A stretch of 64,000 nt of DNA from Dipteris shenzhenensis (taxonomy: Eukaryota; Polypodiophyta; Polypodiopsida; Gleicheniales), in the NCBI GenBank assembly GCA_047967505.1, contig CM106539.1. The stretch is one strand, 5' to 3'. Below the pieces are notes generated by a model. The model saw only the letters and a program-made list of their open reading frames with translations. It was not told where the DNA came from and ran no database searches. Positions 22,601 to 32,557 of the stretch are shown piece after piece (positions within the stretch are counted from its first letter, which is position 1; every line of letters begins with the position of its first letter). Made by a program: the position numbers and the translations under genes.

Positions 22601-23938
22601 GCACAACAATATGGTCAAGATTATGATGAGACTTATGCTCCAGTAGCAAAGATGGATTCCATACGGTTCTTGATATCACTAGCGACACTCAGTAAATGGA
22701 ATGTGTATCAGCTCGATGTCAAGAATGCATTTCTCAATGGTTATCTAGACGAGGAAGTCTACATGCAACAACCAGCCGGTTATGTTGAACCAGGACAGGA
22801 GAACAAGGTTTGCCATCTCAAGAAAAGTCTCTATGGCTTAAAGCAAGCCCCCAGAAGTTGGTACAGCAGAATTGATCAATATTTTGCTGATCTGGGATAC
22901 ATGAAGTCCAATGCAGATCATACTCTCTACTACAAAGTTCAAGGGGAAGATATTACTATTGCACTTTTGTACGTAGATGATCTGATTGTGACAGGAAGCA
23001 AGGATAGCTTCATTAGAAAGCTAAAACAAGACTTATCTGCAGAGTTCGACATGAAAGATCTTGGACTTATGCACTATTGTCTTGGAATTGAGTTCTGGAG
23101 AGATTCAGATAGCACATTCATGAGTCAGCTCAAATATGTTGACAGTCTCCTGAAGAAGTTTCATATGGCAGATTGCAAGATTGCAGCCACTCCCATGGAA
23201 CAGAGTTTGAAACTTACTAAAGATTCAGAAAAGCCTACAGTCAATGACAGATACTACAGGCAACTCATTGGATCTCTTATATATCTGACAATCACACGGC
23301 CAGATATTTGTTATGCAGTAAGCTCACTAGCACAATTTATGGCAAATCCAAAACAGTCTCACTGGAATGCAGCCAAAAGAGTCTTGAGATACATCAGAGG
23401 TACAAGACAATTTGGGATAGAATACAGAGGAAGTCATCCACGGTTGCATGGATACTGTGATAGTGACTATGCTGGAGATCATGAGACCAGGAGATCGACA
23501 CAGGGATATGCATTTTTCCTTAGTCAAGGTGCTATATCATGGTTGTCAAACAAACAGCCAACTGTTTCTTTGTCTTCGACTGAAGCAGAATATAGGGCAC
23601 TCACTACAGGTGCATGTGAGGCTATATGGCTCAGAAGACTATTGTCAGAAACAGATTACTTTGATGAGTCAAAGCCAACAACAATATACTGTGATAATCA
23701 ATCGGCTCAAGCATTAGCCAAAAATCCAGTATATCACTCCAGAACAAAGCACATTGATGTCAGAGAGCACTTCATCAGAGAAAGAGTGTTACTTGGTGAC
23801 ATCACACTGCAACATTGTGATAGCAAAGAAAATGTTGCAGACATCTTTACCAAACCACTCGGTAAAGAGCTATTCGAGAAACACCGACTAGCTCTTGGTT
23901 TGATGCAGAGGAAGGACATTCCCATTAAAGGGGTGTGA
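19688..23938 (+). CDS. Ty1/copia gag-pol polyprotein
   Basis: One uninterrupted frame of 1416 residues. The start chosen is ATG 19688 (MSTSNLNLEAS), which matches the gag start of the degraded sibling; the frame is open 74 codons further upstream but that part is leader. Domains in order: gag (residues 1 to about 300); CCHC zinc knuckle CNYCHKFGHYERDC (307-320); aspartic protease DSGA with D401; GAG-pre-integrase zinc-binding region (HKRYGH from about 534 to CEACC); integrase with D600, D663 and E699, giving an exact DD35E; reverse transcriptase from about 945 with YVDD at 1095-1098; RNase H with GYCDSDYAGD, SSTEAEYRAL and YCDNQSAQAL. It ends in a UGA 88 bp before the 3' LTR. All catalytic residues are present, so the protein could drive its own copying and that of shorter relatives. 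Confidence 0.97.
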   Translation: MSTSNLNLEASAKLDNSNYGTWKYRMETILVLQDKWEYVDGSIPRPLADPATSSSTPSVVTAPATGSTSGSTSTQTVSAPVADPAIARAQAEWDKKDKYAYHLIKQNVQDVMLAQLNTVKTSKEAWDMFAALYESKNTSRILTLRNQINQSFRNSNETGHAYVLRIKDYNNQLAAAGETMNPVEMVQVILNGLGEGYENLVQSIAIQRQIPTLEELQSVLLGEELRTQAIQARKGHSNDQAFTASDRSRGKGGNRGRSYQKSGQNQSQNQHQQHPQQHQNQQRGNHSNRGRFQGRGNASTNVSNIQCNYCHKFGHYERDCRKKQYDQGGQSSSNRGNSRGRGNHRGGHSSHSHFANEHGNMFLASEELHQTDTMHLDTDFNPKEDFSYQVDQVEQDPWYIDSGASSHMTNHQEWFTEMKPLEGQKNVIYTADNTPNPVQGTGVIPMNNFTGTKGLVKDVLYVPKLSKNLLSVGQMTEHNYKIIFDGDECTIRDKSKRGQLVAKGVKEGRLYRMLATVPDKHAMSAQMQQMPLSAKWHKRYGHVNFKYLLDLRNQNMAIGIPKLQFLGKVCEACCFGKQKRTNFVRSTSRARGILNLIHTDVWGYAQTRSINGSLYYLTFIDDYSRYCWVYFLKEKSEVFARFQEFKAMVENQTGRKIKVMRSDRGGEYMSSAFMNFCKTHGIRRQFTCADTPQQNAIAERKNGTLADSARAMLSEKHLPNQYWAEAIATANYLLNRLPTEPIQGMTPYEAFTGHKPRIGHLRIFGCIAYAHIHDDHRRKLDAKSRKCIMVGYSDESKAYKLYDPINRKVIISRDVIFDEESEWKTSPTPEIEASTSQSSTEQVDEEEQELPATPQSASQQLRRSTRESRPPARLTYAQKGKAIQVETTNYALMTTIMATEEPVYFEDAVDKPEWQTAMNEEMDALYNNNTWELCDLPPGKKAIANKWVYKVKYNPDGSIQRYKARLVAKGFAQQYGQDYDETYAPVAKMDSIRFLISLATLSKWNVYQLDVKNAFLNGYLDEEVYMQQPAGYVEPGQENKVCHLKKSLYGLKQAPRSWYSRIDQYFADLGYMKSNADHTLYYKVQGEDITIALLYVDDLIVTGSKDSFIRKLKQDLSAEFDMKDLGLMHYCLGIEFWRDSDSTFMSQLKYVDSLLKKFHMADCKIAATPMEQSLKLTKDSEKPTVNDRYYRQLIGSLIYLTITRPDICYAVSSLAQFMANPKQSHWNAAKRVLRYIRGTRQFGIEYRGSHPRLHGYCDSDYAGDHETRRSTQGYAFFLSQGAISWLSNKQPTVSLSSTEAEYRALTTGACEAIWLRRLLSETDYFDESKPTTIYCDNQSAQALAKNPVYHSRTKHIDVREHFIRERVLLGDITLQHCDSKENVADIFTKPLGKELFEKHRLALGLMQRKDIPIKGV

Positions 23939-23986
23939 TGGAATGTAATGCTCAGTCCTTCTTCGATTCCCCAGAATCATCATCTT

Positions 23987-24026
23987 GAGGGAAGGCCTAC
24001 TTCATGATGTTGATCTTGAGGGAAGG
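23987..24026 (+). other. Polypurine tract, present twice
   Basis: GAGGGAAGG abuts the 3' LTR at 24018-24026 and occurs again 31 bp upstream at 23987-23995, each time preceded by ATCTT. The LTR-adjacent copy is the expected plus-strand primer; the upstream copy could act as a second primer or be a simple duplication. Confidence 0.8.
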
Positions 24027-24283
24027 TGTTGAGAGTTCACGCTCAACATCATGTGATCATGTGTGCATAGCACCATCACGTGATCATATGTGCATAGCAC
24101 TAACCTTATAGAGTGCTATAAAGGAAAGGGTTAGATCCCCTAACCCTAACCCTAAAAGGGTTTGTATATATTCTATTTTTTCAACTAATTCTAGTGTACA
24201 GTTAGTCATTTGTGGTGTGCTCTCTAGCTGTGCCCTCTCTCCTCATCTCCACTCTTCTCCTCTCCCCTCTTCATATTTTGTCA
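24027..24283 (+). repeat. 3' LTR of the intact copia element
   Basis: 257 bp, no difference seen from the 5' LTR at 17220-17476. It ends TTTTGTCA and is followed by GGAAA. Confidence 0.95.
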
Positions 24284-24288
24284 GGAAA

Positions 24289-25449
24289 AGTATTCCATAG
24301 GAGCGCACCGGACGCGGCGGGGGTCCTAGTGGTGGATACTTTGTGTGGTTAGTTGGGGACGCCTGACTAGCTTGTGTTTTGCCATGCTAGATGGTCAGTA
24401 TTGTGGGGTAATTCCATGTTAATACTGATGTCGCTAGTGTTATTGGTATTATGCTTGATTATTGTGCTTTGAGCGCGGTTATGTTGGGATCGGTTGATTC
24501 GATGAGTTGTTTAATTGATTGTTAATAACTAATGTAATTGGCGGCTTGAGTACAAGTGATGGAACCGATAGCGAGGATTGGAGTTAGTGCGAGGGTACCG
24601 ATTGAGGTGTCACACAGTGCATCATTTTTGGCCATGGGCCAATTTTGTATTTCTTTATTAAATTGCAAGTTTGAGCAATATATTTTACAGTAGACATAAT
24701 TCAAATTTGGGCCCAAAGATGGCTATGTAAAGCAAATCCCGTATTTTGGAAGAGAGGGATAATGTTGGTTGCATGTGCTTTTATGAAATATCATAAATAC
24801 TCTAGATGAGGAAGCGTGAGCCACTCATCTAGGGGGGGGAGATTGTACCCAATTTGCTATCACTTTCGTGGTATCATTTGTGTTTTTCTTCTCCAATTGA
24901 TTAAGTGGTGAATTTTGTGTGGAAGAGTTTACTTTTTGGTTTCACCATGTCCCTCTCGAATTTTTATTATTCAAAAGGAAGAGATCATCTAGCAGAAGCC
25001 TCTTTACCATTTTAATTTTTCCATCTAGAGGCAAGAGGGGTGGGTGGAGGGGGCATTGGGCCTAGGGAGGATAAAATAAAATATACATTAAAGTTAACTC
25101 CTTTCAAAATCATGTAGAAGAAATTTGTTATTATAGACACTAAAGTGGTGGGGATAAAGTGTGATGAGCTTATAACATCCTTGGAAAAAGGATGAGAAAT
25201 GCAGAGTCGAGAGCCCCTCCCTTCACCCAGCTCCAGGCCATGGTGCTCTTTGTAACTCCCCCTCCCTCCTTGTGTGCTTGGAGGCTTATGTTGTGGAGTA
25301 TAGGAAATGGAATGGTAAAAGTCTTTTCAAAGAGACCTAAACGTATGCTGCCCGAAAGCCTAGTTTAGAAGAGAAGTCAAAGTTGTTCTCAATTATACAC
25401 TCTAGTTGTGATAAATTTGTAACACTCTAGTTGTGCTCATCTTGCATTC
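24289..25449. other. Non-coding flank between copia and the dioxygenase; possible old LTR
   Basis: Continuation of the pre-insertion locus. Near 24828-24842 a purine run (CTAGGGGGGGGAGAT) is followed by TGTACCCAATTTGC, which looks like a polypurine tract and LTR start, but no partner LTR or coding region was found. The last ~250 bp before the gene contain the duplicated phrase ACACTCTAGTTGTG (about 25395 and 25422) and should hold the promoter; no convincing TATA box was chosen. Confidence 0.4.
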
Positions 25450-26801
25450 ATGGCCTCTGCTTGCAGCTCCAATGGCGCCCATGTTCCCTGCGTCCAAGAC
25501 ATCGTCGACGCCGGCATCCTTCACCTTCCCCCCTCCTTCATCCAACCCGCCCACCAGCGACCCGATTGCCTCTCCGATCACGTCCTTCCCCAACAAACCC
25601 ACATCCCTGTTATTGATCTTTGCGGGTTGCAGCTATCCGGCGAGAGACGACTCCAAACCATCCAGGAAATCGGCCGTGCTTGTGAGGAGTGGGGCTTTCT
25701 ACAGGTACTAAGACTTACTCTAGCTGCTAGAAGTCACGAAGATTCACACGTACTCAGTTAAACAACGGCTGCAGGTGGTCAATCATGGCGTTCCCCAAGG
25801 TGTCGTAGACAGGATGAGGGCGGCTTGCCACAGGTTCTTTGGGCAACCTGCCGCGGAGAAGTATCGGTTTCGCAGCCAGAATGTTGACGACGGTGTGGCT
25901 TATTCCACAAGCTTTAACCCTGATCAGGAGACAGTCAGAGATTGGAAAGATGTCCTCTACATTCGGGATCTTCCGGGCAAGTGCAACGGCTTCGAAAAGG
26001 CCCCGGAGATATGCAAGTACGTTGTGCTCATGCGTCCAGGAATTTGTGCATTCGAAAAGAGTACGTATTACGTCGTAGCAACTTACGTTCACCGTATGTC
26101 TTTTCGCCTGGTTAGAGAAGCGTTTCAGGAATATCGTGAAGAAGTGCAGAAGCTTGCAAACTGGATTTACAGAGCGATCTTCGAGAGCCTGGGATTGAGC
26201 TCAGAATTCCTCGATATGGAATTGCCAGAGATGCCCTTCCTTGTCACGGGGATAAATTACTATCCCCCCTGTCCAGATCCAAGCCTGACCTTCGGCCTCA
26301 GTGCGCACAGCGACGTCATTTGTCTCGCTCTCGTTCTACAGGACGACGTGTCAGGATTGCAGATACGAAGAGCAGACAAATGGATACCTGTGAAGCCTAT
26401 TCCGAACGCCTTCGTGATCAACGTTGGTGATCAAATCCAGGTACTAACCCTGTACATATAAATTCCTGCTCTTTCATGAGAATCACATATAAAATACACG
26501 TTATGTCTCTCTGTTGTTGAAGAAGATGTCATTGCAGATCTTGACCAATGGCATATATAAAAGCGTGGAGCATCGGGTGGTGACTAATGAAGGTAAGACG
26601 AGGCTGTCCGTAGGTTGCTTCTTTGGACCCAGGGAAGACAGGAAGATAGCTCCTCTTTCAGAGCTGGTAACAGAGAGCCATCCAGCCCGCTACAAGGAGG
26701 TGGTTTTTGGGGATTATCTGAAGAACTTCTACAACAGACCTTTACAAGCGGACAGAGCCACTCTCAATTTCGCCTCACAGGACCGAGGCAGTGGTGCCTA
26801 A
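25450..26801 (+). CDS. Fe(II)/2-oxoglutarate-dependent dioxygenase (DOXC-type), four exons
   Basis: Exons 25450-25704, 25775-26016, 26116-26440 and 26538-26801 join in frame to a 361-residue protein, the usual size for this family. Introns of 70, 99 and 97 bp all have GT...AG ends. The N-terminal DIOX_N part has IPVIDL (about 53) and GFLQVVNHGV across the first junction. The 2OG-FeII_Oxy core has NYYPPCP (213-219), the iron ligands H230, D232 and H286 (AHSD; SVEHRVV), and R296/S298 of RLS, which binds the 2-oxoglutarate carboxylate. It should be a soluble cytosolic enzyme that hydroxylates or desaturates a small molecule; WKDVLY recalls the feruloyl-CoA hydroxylase and flavonol-synthase groups, but the substrate cannot be told. 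No signal peptide is seen. Confidence 0.9.
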
Positions 26802-27169
26802 AGAATACGTGGGGGACATCTAATTATCGCAGATCAATGTGTTCTAATATATAGTAAATGGCTAGGGAACTAGGAAATTCAAACAAACAGGAAATGAGAC
26901 ATTTTATAGGGCGAATCAAGTGGATTTTATGTTTCCTTAAAACACATAATCAGCCAGCCTCTATTTTTCCCTACACATTAGTTGTAATTACCTACCTTGT
27001 AAATTTATGCAGCAAATCAGCTAGAATTTAGTAATTGTAATTACTACATTGAAAATGAGTTGTTCATCTAGGAAATTTCTGTTCACTTTGTAGGAAAACT
27101 TTGTATATATTGCACATATAACAAGATGAACTTGTATATATTGCACAAAAGGGGGCGAATTGAAAGGTG

Positions 27170-27205
<36 letters not shown>

Positions 27206-28691
27206 ACGAAATAGCAAGTGCAACTTTAGCCCAATCATAAAAATGTGTGCACAAACTCATCAAAATGTAATTTTCGCTTTCGTTAAACTAGCCTACCTAT
27301 GAAAGGTAGGTGAAAAATTCAAACCAATAAATTTAACATACATAACAAGCTTATATATTTATGCTTTTTATATGTTATAAATTGAGGGTGACTATCTTGA
27401 GTCTATTTTGTAAAATAATGTCTTTTTCCTCTTATATATAAAAAAATTATTGAGACTTCTATATATCAAAAAATTATTGAGACAAGTTTGAAAACCATTA
27501 TTCTGAGAATTTTAATAAACTATAATTCCACACTTTTTAGTATAGATTAGCACGGCCTTCATAGGAGGGAGTGCTTTAGTGGAGGAATGATCTTCTTTTG
27601 TTGAATTTCCATGGATTAAAAGGTGATAATTATTTTTTCTCTTTAACTTAATTGAGCTTCTAAAGTTTAAGGCTTCTAATGAAACTCATGGAGGATAGAG
27701 AGATGCATACGTAAGACCACACATGGGGAGATATATGATAGGACACTAAATCCAAGTCTTCATCTGTTTTATTCATCTAATGGCCAACATTGTTTTATGG
27801 CATCAAGGGCATATCTCCAATCCTCACTTAGGTCCACATGTCAACCTCATGTCAACATCTCATTCTTGCAATCATATCATATGGCCTTAGAAGGTGGTTC
27901 GGTGGATTACAACACTTTTGGTAGAGAAAAAGGACTGAAGGCAATTCACAAAACATATGCCCTCTAGGAAGCCTTGGACAAAAAGATATATTAGGCAACG
28001 TGCCAGGATATCCATATGAAATACATCATTTTATTCGAGTAGCAAGAGTAAAGAACCCTTCAACTCAAAGAGTTATGATTGCCAACTTCATTACATACAT
28101 GTGAACAAGAACTCAATCCAACAACTATAATCTTTTCACATCCCTTATCCTTTAGGGTTACAAACAAGATAAATTATGAATGACGGATGCTATGCTATAT
28201 CTATTTGGCACATCAGCTTTGTCACACCCTAATGATTTGCATCAGAGGATTAGTCGCATTTGCTCATCAATGGCAAAGTAACCACACCCATTTTGCATCA
28301 CACAGAATGCTTCCCTAAATCTATCCTTCTTTGTTGCATTCTTGTAGCCCATGTTTGACAAATGGCCATCACCTCCTCACCTTTGTTAGCACAGAATGAA
28401 TGGAATGTTGGTGTTTATGATGGGCTATGTATCCTCAAAGCTTGTCCCAGATCTATAGGCCTCGTTCTTAGAAAACCTTGCAACATAGCCAATGGCCTTA
28501 TGATGGAGTTGAAGATTTGAATTAGGCTGCTATTAATGAAGCTATCATTCTAAAAACATCAGAATAGGAAGCTATTGATTTGAGACTCCAAAGCATAGCT
28601 CACATGCACTTTTCATAAGAACATAGTGTTGGGCACCATCTCCATGAACGTCCTATCATCCCTTACACAACTCTCTTAGAGCTTTGCTATG
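26802..28691. other. Non-coding; 3' flank of the dioxygenase and AT-rich spacer
   Basis: No gene supported. A GA-repeat lies at 27168-27204. A short duplication, ATATATAAAAAAATTATTGAGA / ATATATCAAAAAATTATTGAGA (shown only in part here), lies near 27435-27485. No clear polyadenylation signal could be picked for the dioxygenase. Confidence 0.5.
27168..27204. repeat. (GA)n microsatellite followed by a G-run
   Basis: About 13 GA units run into an uninterrupted G-run of about ten bases. Confidence 0.95.
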
Positions 28692-29165
28692 TACTACTAC
28701 AAAACTAGGTAGAAATGGCAATAGGAAATGGCACACAATTTCCAATTTCGCCATTTCTTATGTATGAAATGGCGACAACTTCTCAAATTGCCATATTTTT
28801 TGCAAAAATGACAGTTAGAAATGGCAACTTGAACTACCCTTTCTTTGGAAGAGATGGCAACAGAAATGGCAACATTTTATTGTCTGCCATTTCTTAGCAA
28901 TAATTCGCAGCACCAAATGGCAGCCAATTCTTGACTGCCCTTTCTTACGAAGAAATGGCAGCAAATTCTTGATTGTCATTTCTCGGTAAGAAATGGCAGT
29001 CATTTCTTGACTGCCACTTTGTTCAAAGAAATGGAAAGTACTTCTTGACTGCCATTTTCTAAGAAGAAATGGTAAGCAGAAAATGGCAACTATCTCTTGA
29101 CTGCCATTTCTTATGAAGAAATAATAACCATTTTTTCCATTTTTACCAAGAAATGGTAGCACAAA
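28692..29165. repeat. CACTA-terminus-like array of GAAATGGCAG hairpin motifs
   Basis: Begins CTACTACAAAACTAGG, close to the CACTACAAAA end of plant CACTA elements. Over the next 470 bp it holds many GAAATGGCA motifs alternating with the reverse TGCCATTTC, for example AAGAAATGGCAGTCATTTC followed by TTGACTGCC. It ends near 29165. Arrays of short subterminal motifs in both orientations are a CACTA hallmark. The other end of the element was not found. Confidence 0.6.
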
Positions 29166-29559
29166 ATGCATATGTGGAGTAAAATTACACCAGGGTTGAC
29201 CTACACCAGGGTTGACCATTCACTTGCTGTAAAGTATCTTATTGCTACCAAAGATTTAGTACTACCATTCACAATATTGATATTATTGTCACTATTTCTG
29301 TATTTTCTAAGTGTGAAAGTTTAATCAAAAGTCTTAAGTGCATCAGTATGCATAGTACATAGTGTGAAGAAGTCATCTAAAATTCTAAGGAATAGCTTTT
29401 ACCTTTTATAACACATGCATTTTACTTGATAATAAATATTATTCAATAGCTGATTGAGAAATAAATAATATAATTTTTACATAGCAAAATAAAATATAAA
29501 TTATAAAGACATTACATGAAGAGTTTTCCAAGAAACATTGAAGCCTATGGTTTGACCCA

Positions 29560-30118
29560 ATGTCTGAATCTCATAATTTTCTTTAAATATACAAGCATCC
29601 TTAATGATTGCATCATCAACACTCTCGATGGGTATGATACTTTGTATAGGCCTTAATGAAAGTAATAGAATTTTTCTTGCAAAAGTTTTATGTGGATCAG
29701 GTATCTTTTTCATGGCCGGGAATGTGTATTTCCACAATTCTTACCATACAACGTGGATGAGTGTTGAAAATATGCATCAGTGTGTGCTTCTAGCATATGT
29801 GTGTGGGTTTGATGGGATAGGATACTTTATACAAGTCTTAATACCAATAATACCCTTATCCTTGCAAAATTTTTAGTTGATAGGATATCATTTGCATGGT
29901 TGGATATGCGTATTTTCACAATTCTTAAACATGCATCATGCATGAGTGCTTCTAGCATATCTATGTGTGTCTGATAGGAATGATACTTTACATAGCTTCA
30001 ACGAGATAAAAAACCTTGTGCTTTCGAAGCTTGATGGGGATCAGGCATCCATTTCATGGTTGGGCATGTGTATTTTGAAATTTCTTACCATGCATTGTGC
30101 ACGAGTGCTAAAAATTAT
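29560..30118. repeat. 182-bp satellite family, block C (three diverged monomers)
   Basis: Landmarks GATGGGTATGATACTTTGTA, GATGGGATAGGATACTTTAT and GATAGGAATGATACTTTACA occur at 29627, 29811 and 29973 (spacings 184 and 162). Each is followed by a CTTAA turn, a partly complementary right arm, TTTCATGG or TTGCATGG, and a CATGCAT...GAGTG linker, as in the other blocks. The hairpins are weaker. It is an older or diverged block. Confidence 0.75.
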
Positions 30119-30946
30119 GCTACAAATCAAGCAATGAGTAAAAAGAAACAATGTCAAGCAACAAAGTAATCAAAACAAACAAGAGAAATGAAAGAACACA
30201 AATAAGACAACAAGATATCAAGAAAGCAACGAACTCAAGCAAGCAAGCAAGCAACAAGATACAATCATATCAAGCAAGCAAGTAATTGGAAAAATTTTGC
30301 AGCATCTCCCCTGGCCGTAGAAAAATCTCATATTTTCCTTTTGTGCAACCACAAAGACATAAGAAACGTGTAAACACACAATGCAGATTTCAAAGATTAT
30401 TCTAATGCAGATGAAAGGGTTTGGGAAGCTTACCTAGAAGAAGAAATTTGAAGACAAACCACTCATATCATCCACTTCTTTAGTTCCCAAAATAGAAATC
30501 TTCTTCTTCAAGCTTGGAGTGGAGGGGAGTGGGCCAACAGTGGTGTGGGTGGTGTAGGGATGGCAAGGAAGGGTAGGGAGATGGTGGAAAGGTCATGAGG
30601 AAGAGGCAAAAAGCTGGCAAGATCTCAAACAAGAGAGGCATGGCAAAAAAAGAGGCATTTGGGTTTGCTTTTTGAAAGTTTATCTGAGTTGGTATAGGCA
30701 TTAGTATATACCGGCACCTATATCAGACGAAAACATAGTTTTCCTTTGTTTTTGCATTTCCTAAAACTTTTAGTACTTCTCTCACTTCTAGGTACTTACT
30801 AGGTTTAATAAATGATGACTTGTATTAGATTACAAAATCTTATAGCCTGGGAGGCCCTATTTTAGGGTGCGTGTTGACTTTTTTTACCATATCTCCTTTT
30901 TTACCACACCTTGCACCTTTTAAAACATACATCGTTGTACTTCTAG
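30119..30946. other. Non-coding spacer between satellite blocks
   Basis: Contains a low-complexity CAAG(CAAG)n stretch (30235-30285). A short minus-strand frame (30701-30480) lacks family features. Around 30706 ATATACCGGCACCTATATC resembles the inner motif of some CACTA ends, but this is weak. Confidence 0.4.
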
Positions 30947-32557
30947 CCATGCATATGGTATTAAATGTACATGATATTTTTCAAAAGCCTCAAACCAAGT
31001 GATTTCAAGTCCTATGCAAGAGATCATGGCCATTCGATGGCATTTTCATGGATTGGATTGAATATTTCCTAGTTTTGCACCATGCATCATGCATGGTCAT
31101 TGAGAAACATGCATCTATCAACTTCTAGCCATGCAAATAACATTTGATAAGCATCATACTTTGTGCAAGCAGTAAAATGGGTGAGTTCAAGGCTTGTGTA
31201 AACTATCATGGCCATTTGGTGTCATTTTCATGGCATGGAATGAATATTTCCTAGTTTTTCACCATGCATCTTGCATCAGCATTCAAAAACATGCATCAGT
31301 GTGCTTGTAGCCTTGAAAATGGTATTTTATGGACAAAATACTTTGATCAAGCCTTAAACTCTGTAATTTTAATTCCTACACAAAGTATCATAACCATCTG
31401 ATGTCATTTGCATGGCTTGGAATGGATATTTCCTAGTTTTTCACCATGCATCATGCATGAGTGTTAAAAAACATGCATTGATGTGCTTCTAGCCATGAAA
31501 ATGGTATTTTATGGACATAAAACTTTGTAAAAGCCTTAAAATAGGTGATTTCATGGCCTGCGCAAAGTATCATGACCATCTCATGTCATTTTCATGGCTT
31601 GGAATGGATATTTCCTAGTTTTCCACCATGCATCATGCATGAGCATTGAAAAACATGCATCGGTGTACTTTTAACCATAAAAACTATATTTTCTAGGAAT
31701 GACACTTTGTACAAGCCTTAAACAAGGCAATTTCAATGCCTATGCAAAGTATCATGCCCATCTAATGTCAATTGCATGGCTTGGAATGGATATTTCCTAG
31801 TTGTTCACCATGCATCATGCATGAGCATTGAAATACATGCATCGGTGTGCTTCTGGCCATGAAAATGGTATTCAAAAGACATGATACTTTCCACTAGCTT
31901 AAAATGGTGTATTTTAATTCCTATTCAAAGTATCATGGCTATCAGATGTGGTTTGCATGGCTTGGATCAGATATTTACTAGTTTTCCACCATGCATTATG
32001 CATGCCCATTCAAAAATATGCATTTGTTAGCTTCTAGCCCCATGAAAATGACATCCAAAGGTCATGACACTTTGCACAAGCCTTAAAGTAGCAAGTTCAA
32101 GCCTTTGCAAAGTATCATGCCCATTGGATGTTATTTGTTTGTCTTGGCATGGATATTTCTCATGCATGAGCATTGAGAAACATGGATCGGTGTGTATTAT
32201 ATTAGTGTGTATCTAGCCATGCAAATGGTATTATATGGGCATGATATTTTTTAGAAGTCTTAAAATAGGAGATTTGAAGTTTTGTACAAAGTATCATGGC
32301 CATTTGATGTCATTTACATTGCTTGGAATGGATAGCTCCTAGTTTTTCACCATGCATCATGAATGAGCGTTGAAAAACATGCATTGGTATGCTTCTAGCC
32401 ATGAAAATGGTATTTTAAGGGCATGATACTTTTCACAAGACTTGAAGTAGGGAATTTTACGGCCTATGCAAAGTTTCATGACCATTGGGTATCATTTGCA
32501 TGGCTTGGAATGGATTTTTCATAGTTTTTCACGATGCATCATGCATGAGCATTGACA
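30947..32557. repeat. 182-bp palindromic satellite, block B (nine monomers)
   Basis: Monomer starts (CCATG.AAATGG class) lie at 30947, 31129, 31311, 31493, 31675, 31857, about 32039, 32217 and 32399: six steps are 182 bp, the others 182-183 and 178. Order, loop (TTAAAATAGGTGATTT) and orientation match block A, and the inverted arms are preserved; in the 31493 monomer CCATGAAAATG at the left pairs with CATTTTCATGG about 100 bp on. Linkers differ consistently from block A (CATGCATCATGCATGAGC and TGGAATGGATATTTCCTAG), so the blocks are two subfamilies. The array stops where LTR sequence begins at 32558. Confidence 0.93.

Larger units (their letters stand above)
17220..24283 (+). mobile_element. 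Full-length Ty1/copia LTR retrotransposon, apparently intact and young
   Basis: Complete element of 7064 bp: 5' LTR 17220-17476, primer-binding site 17477-17488, leader to 19687, gag-pol 19688-23938, polypurine tract 24018-24026, 3' LTR 24027-24283. The two 257-bp LTRs look identical throughout, which implies recent insertion because both LTRs are copied from one template at integration. The flanking five bases are GGCAA and GGAAA, four of five matching. The order protease, integrase, reverse transcriptase, RNase H defines Ty1/copia. A second, decayed family member lies inverted at 455-6125, and leader relatives occur at 32558-34262 and inside 48578-50397. Nothing in the sequence rules out current activity. 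Confidence 0.96.

Noticed and set aside
24828-24850. Start of an LTR after a purine run
   Set aside because: No matching second LTR, primer site or coding sequence was found, so it is only mentioned as a possibility in the flank entry.
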